A stretch of DNA of 8,654 nt. Source: Candidatus Subteraquimicrobium carltonvillense. GTDB lineage: Bacteria; Actinomycetota; Aquicultoria; Subteraquimicrobiales; Subteraquimicrobiaceae. Made by a program: the position numbers and the translations under genes. The notes below the pieces were generated by a model. It ran no database searches. It was given only the letters and a program-made list of their open reading frames with translations, and was not told the DNA's origin. This document shows, piece after piece, positions 1-5,073 of the stretch (positions are counted from its first letter, which is position 1; every line of letters begins with the position of its first letter). The stretch covers positions 710 through 9,363 of the forward strand of contig DDKQ01000098.1 of assembly GCA_002339355.1 (NCBI GenBank), given 5' to 3'.

Positions 1-1
1 C

Positions 2-163
2 CATATTATCCGTTTTCAAGATGCTAAAGAGCGAAAATTTGCTCTTAAACGATATTTAAAGCAATACAATGAGAAAAGAATCCATCTCGGCATCGGGGGT
101 CTTACTCCACGCCAGAGAAGAAATCAATATTTTATGTCAGAGAAGTGTTACCAATGTGCGTAA
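2..163 (+). CDS. IS transposase, C-terminal fragment (rve/DDE type)
   Basis: This open frame enters from the left edge and stops with TAA at 161-163, giving 53 residues. It contains YNEKRIHLGIGGLTPRQR, the typical end of the integrase-core domain of IS3/IS481-like transposases (Y-N-x-x-R-x-H-x-x-x-G-x-x-T-P), the region that follows the catalytic Glu of the DDE triad. The upstream part, including the catalytic residues, lies outside the window, so I cannot tell whether the element is intact. The 103 bases between its stop and cbiQ hold no gene and no terminal repeat that I could identify. The genes usually found upstream of cbiQ (cbiM, cbiN) are absent here, so the IS may have separated them. 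Assignment to rve type is firm; the exact IS family is inferred. Confidence 0.75.
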   Translation, partial: HIIRFQDAKERKFALKRYLKQYNEKRIHLGIGGLTPRQRRNQYFMSEKCYQCA

Positions 164-266
164 ACATTACAATTAGATTTTAGGATTTTTAAGCGGATAC
201 TCACAAAGCCTTTGAAACTTCTCGTGGTCTAAAAGGACTTAACTCCCCAAGGAAGGAGGAGAGGAA

Positions 267-1040
267 GTGGAACATAGCTTTATTGATAGATATAGCTATC
301 TAGAGAGTTTCATTCACAAGCTCGATCCTCGCATTAAAATCATTTCCTTTTTCTCCTTCATCCTTTTTGTCGTCCTTACCCCACCAACTTCCTGGAGCTC
401 CTTCGGGCTTTACTTTGCTTTAATCCTATTCATCGCCATCCTCTCAAAGGTCCCCCTTTCCTTCATCCTTAAACGCTCCTTGGTTATCGCTCCATTCGTT
501 CTGATGATTGCCATCTTCATCCCTTTCTTTAAACCCGGTGAGGTGGCAGGGGGATATAGTTTCGGCTCCTTTCGCTTGACCCTCACCTATAGTGGACTCG
601 TAATTTTCTGGAACGTACTCATCAAATCTTGGCTCTCGGTATTGAGCATGATCATGCTCTCATCCACAACCAAATTTCCCGATCTCCTTAAGGGATTGGA
701 AAAACTCAAAATACCGAAGGTCATGATATTAATCCTGTCATTTATGTATCGCTATATTTTTGTCCTTGTCGATGAGGTCATGCGCATGAAACGAGCTCGG
801 GATTCTCGAAATTTTGGAGGCAGTAAATTTTGGCAGATTAAAACCATAGGCAACATGATCGGTACCCTGTTTATGCGCACCTATGAACGTGCGGAGCGGG
901 TGTACGTGGCCATGGTTTCCCGAGGTTTCAGTGGGGAAATAAAAACCATCGATGATTTACACTTAACTATAAGGGATTTCTGCTTCCTCTCCCTGATTAT
1001 TTTGTATCTTATTTTTACTCGATTATGGGTGGTTCCATGA
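267..1040 (+). CDS. cbiQ: ECF transporter T component CbiQ (Ni/Co uptake)
   Basis: This is the membrane-spanning energy-coupling subunit of an ECF-type metal importer; it couples ATP hydrolysis by CbiO to movement of the substrate-binding S component. It has 257 residues, normal for the family. The N-terminus (FIDRYSYLESFIHKLDPRIK) is typical of CbiQ. Hydrophobic segments lie at about 25-58, 72-87, 107-132, 150-170 and 236-252. The cytoplasmic coupling region carries the EcfT-type motifs RARDSR (176-181) and AMVSRG (215-220). The GTG start is preceded by a strong Shine-Dalgarno stretch (GGAAGGAGGA, 251-260). Its stop overlaps the cbiO start by four bases (ATGA at 1037-1040), so the two are translationally coupled. 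With hypF further right in the window, nickel is at least as likely a substrate as cobalt; this is inferred from context, since no S component is visible. Confidence 0.92.
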   Translation: MEHSFIDRYSYLESFIHKLDPRIKIISFFSFILFVVLTPPTSWSSFGLYFALILFIAILSKVPLSFILKRSLVIAPFVLMIAIFIPFFKPGEVAGGYSFGSFRLTLTYSGLVIFWNVLIKSWLSVLSMIMLSSTTKFPDLLKGLEKLKIPKVMILILSFMYRYIFVLVDEVMRMKRARDSRNFGGSKFWQIKTIGNMIGTLFMRTYERAERVYVAMVSRGFSGEIKTIDDLHLTIRDFCFLSLIILYLIFTRLWVVP

Positions 1041-1768
1041 AAATAATAGAAATCGCCAATCTTAAGTTCACCTATCCCGATGGGACAGTGGCATTGAAGG
1101 GAATCAACCTGGATATCGAAGAAGGGGAATCGGTGGCCATAGTCGGTCCCAATGGATCTGGAAAATCGACGCTCCTTCTTCAATTGAATGGTATCTTAAG
1201 GGGAGAAGGGACCATCAGGATTCGGAGTCTCCTTCTAGAAGAAAAAAATTTGAGGCGGATTCGGAGTCTGGTGGGGATGGTCTTCCAAGATCCCGATGAT
1301 CAGCTCTTTTCCCCAACGGTCTTCGATGATGTTGCCTTTGGCCCCATGAATATGGGCTTATCCCAGGAAGAAGTGAGAAGGAAAGTAAAAGAGGCACTCG
1401 AAGAAGTGGAGCTCACTGGTTTTGGACATCGCTCAGCCCATCACCTAAGCTTTGGGGAGAAAAAGAAGGTTTCCATCGCCACCATTCTGTCCACGAACCC
1501 CAAGATTTTGGCCCTCGATGAACCCACAAGTAATCTCGATCCCAGGGCAAGGAGACACATCATCGATTTGCTCAAGGGATTAAAGCAAACCAAGATCGTC
1601 GCCACCCATGATATGAATCTGGCCTGGGAACTTTGTGAGCGAGCTGTTATCCTAAACGATGGAAAGATTGCAGCCGATGGATCAAGGGAGAAAATATTGA
1701 CGAATGAGCCTCTCCTAGTCAAACATGGCCTAGAACTACCCTCTCTTTCCACAGCTTCAAAACGCTAA
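1037..1768 (+). CDS. cbiO: ECF transporter ATPase CbiO
   Basis: This is the ATP-binding subunit that powers the Ni/Co ECF importer with CbiQ. From the ATG at 1037 it has 243 residues. Walker A is GPNGSGKST (37-45), the Q-loop is VFQDPDDQLFSP with Q84, Walker B is ILALDEPTSNLDP (157-169), and the switch histidine is H191 (VATHD). The D-rich Q-loop (QDPDDQLF) is typical of ECF/CbiO ATPases. The signature motif reads LSFGE (137-141) rather than the usual LSGGQ/E; the second Gly, which contacts the ATP phosphates, is kept. I chose 1037 over an in-frame ATG at 1025 because it forms the usual ATGA overlap with the cbiQ stop. The gene converges on the minus-strand gene starting at 1797, with 28 bases between them and no clear terminator. 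Confidence 0.93.
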   Translation: MKIIEIANLKFTYPDGTVALKGINLDIEEGESVAIVGPNGSGKSTLLLQLNGILRGEGTIRIRSLLLEEKNLRRIRSLVGMVFQDPDDQLFSPTVFDDVAFGPMNMGLSQEEVRRKVKEALEEVELTGFGHRSAHHLSFGEKKKVSIATILSTNPKILALDEPTSNLDPRARRHIIDLLKGLKQTKIVATHDMNLAWELCERAVILNDGKIAADGSREKILTNEPLLVKHGLELPSLSTASKR

Positions 1769-1796
1769 TTTGAGGCATCCATCAATGCACATGGGA

Positions 1797-2240
1797 TTAC
1801 TCATGGATACCCGCTTGTTCTTTTTCAATCAAATCCTTAAACATGCGATAATGCCTTTTTATTCTTTCAATGTAATACCCATCCTTTAGAACATACTTAA
1901 TTCTATCCAATAATATAGGGGCAAGTTCTGATTGAGGACTAGCTGAATTTAATATAGGTCCTTTTAAATCCTCTATGATCCGGGGGTCGTTATCACCAAA
2001 CCAATCCGCGTAAAATTTGGGATTTTCCCACCCATACGCAATTACAGCCACGATTTCGTTTCTTCTTTCGGAAAATATATTGAAGAATACCCTCCGACAA
2101 TCGCAGTCCACTTCGTCACAATAGGATTCAAGCAAGATATAGTTTCCTTTAGGTAATTCTGGATCGTTAATTGCGGCTATTAATCTGGTTTCTTTTTCTG
2201 CTATTTCCGGGAACTTTTCATGAAAAGGTACGTATGGCAT
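1797..2240 (-). CDS. Conserved protein of unknown function, Cys cluster (cassette 5)
   Basis: I do not recognise a function. The 147-residue soluble protein starts MPYVPFHEKFPEIAEKETR. It carries C41, C46 and C48 in YCDEVDCDCRRV, a possible metal site. Other probably conserved features are AYGWENPKFYADWFGDND (68-85) and a basic C-terminal stretch (RIKRHYRMFKDLIEKEQ). No signal peptide or membrane helix is present. The start follows the attC R' box (2287-2281) by 41 bases, which suits a cassette gene, with a weak GGTGA as ribosome binding site. It is the last unit of the array. No attC follows its TAA stop before the convergent cbiO end at 1768, so this cassette has lost its recombination site or the array has been truncated here. 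Confidence 0.8.
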   Translation of the reverse strand: MPYVPFHEKFPEIAEKETRLIAAINDPELPKGNYILLESYCDEVDCDCRRVFFNIFSERRNEIVAVIAYGWENPKFYADWFGDNDPRIIEDLKGPILNSASPQSELAPILLDRIKYVLKDGYYIERIKRHYRMFKDLIEKEQAGIHE

Positions 2241-2280
2241 AATAATTCACCAAACTGAAAATGTGATGAGACATTATTTC

Positions 2281-2360
2281 ATATAACGTCTTCGGTGTTT
2301 GTGAAGTTTTGCGAAGCAAAATTTGGGGAAGCGAAGTTTCCCACAAACACTGTGTTATCT
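2281..2360 (-). repeat. attC-like site of cassette 4 (80 bp)
   Basis: Read on the minus strand, the site begins with R'' AGATAAC (2360-2354), a short spacer, then L'' GTGTTTGTG (2350-2342). A central region follows, then L' CACAAACAC (2303-2295), a 7-base spacer, and R' GTTATAT (2287-2281). The 9-bp L arms are perfect complements. The centre holds a small secondary hairpin (TTTTGC-GAA-GCAAAA on the + strand). R'' starts 17 bases after the stop of the DUF2283 gene, and the next gene starts 41 bases beyond R'. The unequal spacers on the two sides are typical of attC asymmetry. R'' and R' agree only in the invariant core, as expected because the R' half seen here belongs to the next cassette. 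Confidence 0.82.
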
Positions 2361-2377
2361 GCCTGTAGCCAGCGAAC

Positions 2378-2593
2378 TTACGTAGACCTTTTTGAAACTT
2401 CATATTTCACTGGGAAAAGTTTCTCTAGATTCACATGTTTTGAAGCATCGAGAATCTCTATACCGACGACTTTCTCATTTTCCCCTATATCCAGTACAAT
2501 ATCCTCAGAGACTCTTCTGTTCACAACTTTCTGTTTTCTGTCATCCAAACGGATGTAGAGAAGATCTGTTTTGTCATTATAATGAATGTTCAT
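2378..2593 (-). CDS. DUF2283 protein, likely antitoxin partner (cassette 4)
   Basis: This 71-residue protein has the DUF2283 pattern: YNDKTDLLYIRLDD near the N-terminus, then VSEDIVLDIGENEKVVGIEILDASK (28-52), where VGIEILDAS is the family hallmark. DUF2283 proteins are small beta-rich proteins often found beside DUF4258 or other small proteins and suspected to be antitoxins; no biochemical role is established to my knowledge. It begins 3 bases after the stop of the DUF4258 gene, and its ribosome binding site (GGGAGGTG) lies inside the end of that gene, so the two are almost certainly co-translated. Its stop is 17 bases before the attC R'' box. Domain identity is strong; the antitoxin role is inferred from pairing. 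Confidence 0.85.
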   Translation of the reverse strand: MNIHYNDKTDLLYIRLDDRKQKVVNRRVSEDIVLDIGENEKVVGIEILDASKHVNLEKLFPVKYEVSKRST

Positions 2594-2596
2594 TTT

Positions 2597-2860
2597 CTAC
2601 ACCTCCCATTTTCCATAAAATACATAAACGGTCACAGTTACTATTACATTTTCTTCAATAGTATAAAATACTTCAACCCTTTTCTGCTCATAGTATTTCT
2701 TATGCCTTTGCTGCCTGAAATCATATATTTTGGCTTTACCAATGCGCCCATATTTAGCTGGAATAGAAAAACCAGTATTGATAACATCTATAACCTCTTT
2801 TTTGTTCGTGCCTCGTTCTTCTGCTCGCTCTAATGTATGTGAATCAATTTGTATCTCCAT
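2597..2860 (-). CDS. DUF4258 protein, likely toxin-like partner (cassette 4)
   Basis: This 87-residue protein fits DUF4258, with SHTLERAEERGTNKKEVIDVI (7-27) and a C-terminal beta stretch, VEVFYTIEENVIVTVTVYVF (62-81). The N-terminal H-x(3)-R-x(3)-RG pattern (H8, R12, R16) is the most conserved part and resembles small RNase-type toxins of the RelE/HigB kind, but catalysis has not been shown for this family as far as I know. An AGGAAAGAG ribosome binding site precedes the ATG. It is the first gene of a two-gene cassette; gene order (putative toxin first) matches HigBA-like systems. The half attC site upstream (2886-2937) ends about 25 bases before its start and lacks the expected R' box, so the 5' edge of the cassette has been altered. 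Confidence 0.82.
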   Translation of the reverse strand: MEIQIDSHTLERAEERGTNKKEVIDVINTGFSIPAKYGRIGKAKIYDFRQQRHKKYYEQKRVEVFYTIEENVIVTVTVYVFYGKWEV

Positions 2861-2885
2861 GCTTACTCTTTCCTATTCTGCTGCC

Positions 2886-2937
2886 CAAATTGCTCCGCTT
2901 CGCTCCGCAACTTCACATACACCGAAACCCGTTATCT
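2886..2937 (-). repeat. Half attC-like site after cassette 3
   Basis: On the minus strand an AGATAAC box (2937-2931) is followed by GGGTTTCGGTGTATGTGAAG and a GC-rich repeat of GCGGAGC units, then AATTTGGGCAGC. The box, the spaced arm and the central AAGTTGC/GGAGCGAAGC motif match attC architecture. The complementary arm (CATACACC) and an R' GTTA box are not present before the DUF4258 gene. The arm-plus-spacer layout resembles the R'-L' side of the site at 2281-2360 read in reverse, so I cannot decide whether this is a truncated site in the normal orientation or an inverted half. It is probably inactive as it stands. Confidence 0.6.
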
Positions 2938-2965
2938 GCCATAGCTAGCTATACGAAGTGCCAAG

Positions 2966-3592
2966 CTATCCATTGCTCAAACCCTCCATACACGTCCGTT
3001 CTCTGCAATCATGACATCGTTTGGGTCGGCTAAGTCCCCGTTTTTGATACCATTTTTGTTCGCTACCTGTGAACACAAATGTTTTGCCGCAAAGTATGCA
3101 CTCTATCTCAATATCTAGCACAGGATATCTTCGCGATTCAACAATACCTAACTCGTCTTTGCGTGCAAGTAAACGGCTCATACTGAAAGATGTCCAGAGC
3201 ACGTCAATAGGCGACTTGAAAAACATCTTCTCATCATATTCAAACTCAGGATCTACCCTTAAGTAGGGTGGCTGACCACACCCTGGAACAGAGCAGTCAA
3301 TGGATTGCCCAGGACACTCCCTACGGTGGCAGACTCTACCTAATGGCATCAGACCTTCATCAAAGAGAAAAACTTCCCAGCCATGGTAGTGCTTGCTCAT
3401 CTGTCGTGCATACTTCGCTATAATCGCAATCTCATCAAGGTTACGAACGATGATGACCAAATCAAGATCATTGGGATGGGGATCATCGCCAGCGACTGAA
3501 CCTACTATGGCAATTTCGAGAGCACTCAATAGCTTTTGTGCTTTTTCAGCAAACTCTTCGGCAGCAACTCTAAGATTTTCGTTCTTATTCAT
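2966..3592 (-). CDS. Nucleotidyltransferase-like protein with C-terminal zinc ribbon (cassette 3)
   Basis: From the ATG at 3592 this is 208 residues. GSVAGDDPHPNDLDLVI (31-47) has the G-S ... D-x-D pattern of the minimal nucleotidyltransferase fold, with D42 and D44 as likely metal ligands. Two Cys clusters follow. C88, C93, C100 and C105 lie mid-protein; C165, C168, C193 and C196 at the C-terminus surround TFVFTGSEQKWYQKRGL, which matches the 'probable zinc-ribbon' domain (CxxCG-x-x-F-x-F-x-x-x-E-Q ... PKRCxxCR). The substrate is unknown. An in-frame GTG at 3601 is an alternative start. A TTG at 3655 would extend the frame across the attC box into the IS repeat and is rejected. The gene starts 36 bases after the R' box (3634-3628), as expected for a cassette. 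Confidence 0.75.
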   Translation of the reverse strand: MNKNENLRVAAEEFAEKAQKLLSALEIAIVGSVAGDDPHPNDLDLVIIVRNLDEIAIIAKYARQMSKHYHGWEVFLFDEGLMPLGRVCHRRECPGQSIDCSVPGCGQPPYLRVDPEFEYDEKMFFKSPIDVLWTSFSMSRLLARKDELGIVESRRYPVLDIEIECILCGKTFVFTGSEQKWYQKRGLSRPKRCHDCRERTCMEGLSNG

Positions 3593-3627
3593 CTTTTTCA
3601 CTACACCAAACAACCAATTGGCATTGC

Positions 3628-3638
3628 GTATAACGTTT
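3628..3638 (-). repeat. R' end of cassette 2 attC-like site, separated by IS
   Basis: On the minus strand GTTATAC (3634-3628) is the R' box that completes the site whose other half lies at 4994-5058. The four + strand bases 3635-3638 (GTTT) match the GTTT of the intact site at 6421-6424. Joining 3638 to 4994 would restore a 5-base spacer and a site of about 76 bp, close to the 79-80 bp of the other full sites. Confidence 0.72.
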
Positions 3639-3642
3639 ATGT

Positions 3643-3656
3643 TATGAAAAGGCAAC
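3643..3656 (+). repeat. Left subterminal inverted repeat of the IS
   Basis: TATGAAAAGGCAAC is the exact reverse complement of 4976-4989. After one mismatch, the next two bases (3658-3659) again pair with 4974-4973. Confidence 0.9.
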
Positions 3657-3700
3657 CGTAGGTTATATATTTGTTAAAAACCTAACCTAAGGAGGTTGCC
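3651..3700 (+). promoter_or_regulatory. Hairpin sequestering the transposase ribosome binding site
   Basis: GGCAACC (3651-3657) pairs with GGTTGCC (3694-3700), and TAGGTTA (3659-3665) pairs with TAACCTA (3683-3689). This gives a 14-bp stem broken by one base (3658) against four (3690-3693). The Shine-Dalgarno sequence AGGAGG (3690-3695) lies in the bulge and at the edge of the stem, and the ATG (3701) follows directly. A transcript reading in from outside would fold this way and hide the ribosome binding site. A transcript starting inside the left arm would not. Folding is read by eye, not computed. Confidence 0.65.
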
Positions 3701-4720
3701 ATGTTTAAGTATGAGATTGGATTAGACTTACACAAAAAATGTTCAGTGCTCTCCGTCGTTGATTCCAACGGCAAAAAACTAAGTCATCACCGTGTAAATA
3801 ACTATCCGGAAGAATTTGATGTCTTCTTTGATTCATTCTCTGAACCTATCCGGGTCACCTTTGAAGCCTCCCGGAATTACTATTGGCTGGCCGACTATCT
3901 GAGTGAAAAAGGTATCCCTTTCATTATGGCCAATCCTTTTCTTAACAGAGCTATTGCTACTGTTCATGCAAAAAACGATAAGTATGACTCAACGGTCATA
4001 GCCCAATTAACTCACTCAAATATGGTGGCGCCATGTTATGTCCCACCTGCTAAATACCGCTACTTAAGGGAGTTATCCCGATATCGCTATCGACTCGTGA
4101 AACATCGTACCATGTTGAAAAATTCTGTCCATACCTACTTGGACAAGTATAACTTTAAGGCCCCTTACAATTATGTCTTTGGACATAATGGCATCAAATG
4201 GATCCAAAAACAGAACTTCCCAAAAGTTATCCAGCTTCTCATCACCCACCAATTGCAACTTATAGAAATCTTCTCAGAAGTTATCGACTCCCTCTATGGG
4301 ACCATCAAGGATCGAATCATAAAACACCCTGACTACAGAATCCTTTCAACCGTTCCAGGTATCGGAGTTGTCCATGCAGCCACCATCATCTCTGAGATTG
4401 TGGACATCAACAGGTTCAAAAGGGTGGAATCCTTCATCCGGTATGCTGGTCTTGCTGTCAGTACCAGAGCCTCTGCAGATAAAATTCACCAGGGTCATCT
4501 TAACAAACAAGCTAACAAACACCTAAGAACCGCCTTTATCGAAGCAGCACTCATCACCATAAAGAAAGATACAGGTCTCAAAGCGTTCTACGAATACAAA
4601 AAAGAGCACAAGGGACATGGGAAAGCCATTGTGGCTACAGCCCGTAAGTTGGCCCGGTCGGTCTATTTCATGCTGCTCAAACAGCAGCCATACCGATATA
4701 GGAATATTAAAGCGGCATGA
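3701..4720 (+). CDS. IS110/IS1111-family transposase (DEDD recombinase)
   Basis: This 339-residue recombinase catalyses movement of the surrounding IS and, in its family, works with a guide RNA from the element's noncoding end. The N-terminal RuvC-like DEDD domain shows D9 (GLDLHKK), E55 (VTFEASRN) and D93/D96 (KNDKYDS). The C-terminal Transposase_20 domain starts near LSTVPGIGVVHAATIISEI (215-233) and includes AGLAVSTRASADKIHQG with S258 or S254 as the likely nucleophile, then LNKQANKHLR and a basic helix. Length is normal for the family and the frame is intact. The ribosome binding site AGGAGG is 5 bases from the ATG and lies within the inhibitory hairpin. The gene runs opposite to the cassettes it interrupts. 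Family assignment is strong. Confidence 0.93.
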   Translation: MFKYEIGLDLHKKCSVLSVVDSNGKKLSHHRVNNYPEEFDVFFDSFSEPIRVTFEASRNYYWLADYLSEKGIPFIMANPFLNRAIATVHAKNDKYDSTVIAQLTHSNMVAPCYVPPAKYRYLRELSRYRYRLVKHRTMLKNSVHTYLDKYNFKAPYNYVFGHNGIKWIQKQNFPKVIQLLITHQLQLIEIFSEVIDSLYGTIKDRIIKHPDYRILSTVPGIGVVHAATIISEIVDINRFKRVESFIRYAGLAVSTRASADKIHQGHLNKQANKHLRTAFIEAALITIKKDTGLKAFYEYKKEHKGHGKAIVATARKLARSVYFMLLKQQPYRYRNIKAA

Positions 4721-4724
4721 ATCA

Positions 4725-4969
4725 CGAAACTGCGCGCGAATAGCCATTAAGTTAGGCTTAAACGTTTATTATCGGATTCATGCCCACCGTATAAACACCA
4801 TAACCATTCAGTTAGGTTGAATAGATTACAGGTCATACCGCGAAACTCGGTAATGATAAACACTGGTGTGTAACACGGTCAAACATATTTTCAAAGAGCA
4901 GTAACGCTAAAGAATTGACACTTTAAAATCGGTGGCCTGAAAATGGGTGAACAAAATTAGCACGTCCTC
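4725..4969 (+). ncRNA. Candidate IS guide RNA (bridge/seek RNA type)
   Basis: The 3' noncoding end of this IS has no gene. It contains two hairpins with the same loop, TTAGG: TTAAG/CTTAA at 4747-4761 and TTCAG/TTGAA at 4807-4821 (extended by A4806-T4822). Their stems differ at matching positions, with an A-T pair in one replaced by C-G in the other, so pairing is kept. A third hairpin, TACCG/CGGTA with a 7-base loop, lies at 4836-4852. In the IS1111 subgroup the guide RNA is encoded downstream of the transposase, which is where this lies. The strand and ends of the RNA are inferred; no promoter was fixed. Confidence 0.5.
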
Positions 4970-4975
4970 TTGACA
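4970..4975 (+). promoter_or_regulatory. Outward-facing -35 box at the IS right end
   Basis: A perfect TTGACA sits just inside the right inverted repeat and faces outward. No -10 follows it in the present flank. If the IS ends join as a circle (4993 to 3639), TATGTT would fall 17 bases downstream, forming a promoter that reads into the transposase gene. Junction promoters of this kind are known for IS110-family circles such as IS492. Confidence 0.5.
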
Positions 4976-4989
4976 GTTGCCTTTTCATA
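4976..4989 (+). repeat. Right subterminal inverted repeat of the IS
   Basis: GTTGCCTTTTCATA is the exact reverse complement of 3643-3656. Confidence 0.9.
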
Positions 4990-4993
4990 GATT

Positions 4994-5058
4994 TGCGTGT
5001 TTGCGAAGTGCTGAAGGCATTTGGGTGAGCAAAGCGAATCGCAAACACGCTGTTATGT
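4994..5058 (-). repeat. attC-like site of cassette 2, main part
   Basis: On the minus strand R'' ACATAAC (5058-5052) is followed by one base and L'' GCGTGTTTGCGA (5050-5039). A central region with AAATGCCTTCAGCACTTCG follows, then L' TCGCAAACACGC (5006-4995). The 12-bp L arms are perfect complements. The R' box (GTTATAC) lies at 3634-3628 beyond the inserted IS. R'' follows the stop of the metallopeptidase gene by 15 bases. Confidence 0.82.
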
Positions 5059-5073
5059 GAAGTTGCGCATAAA

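Larger units (their letters stand above)
3639..4993 (+). mobile_element. IS110/IS1111-family insertion sequence in an attC site
   Basis: The element is about 1,355 bp. It has 14-bp perfect subterminal inverted repeats (3643-3656 and 4976-4989), a DEDD-type transposase at 3701-4720, a short left noncoding end and a long right noncoding end. Subterminal repeats and a long 3' end are marks of the IS1111 subgroup. The outer limits are inferred by restoring the spacing of the interrupted attC site and are uncertain by a few bases; IS110-family elements do not generally make clear target duplications, and none is seen. The insertion point is in the spacer between the R' and L' boxes, and the transposase reads opposite to the cassettes. 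A published group, IS1111-attC, targets integron cassette sites in this manner. Confidence 0.85.

Noticed and set aside
881..1752. Minus-strand open frames over cbiQ and cbiO
   Set aside because: They are antisense shadows of clearly identified genes and show no family features.
2281..2360. Palindrome as a plain transcription terminator
   Set aside because: It has no T-run, and the box-arm-centre-arm-box layout recurs at the other cassette edges with different arm sequences, as attC sites do.
2218..2403. Minus-strand open frame spanning the attC at 2281-2360
   Set aside because: It lies across the recombination site and overlaps the ends of both neighbouring genes, with no ribosome binding site or family features.
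3593..3655. N-terminal extension of the nucleotidyltransferase from TTG at 3655
   Set aside because: It crosses the attC R' box and runs into the IS inverted repeat, so it arises from the insertion.
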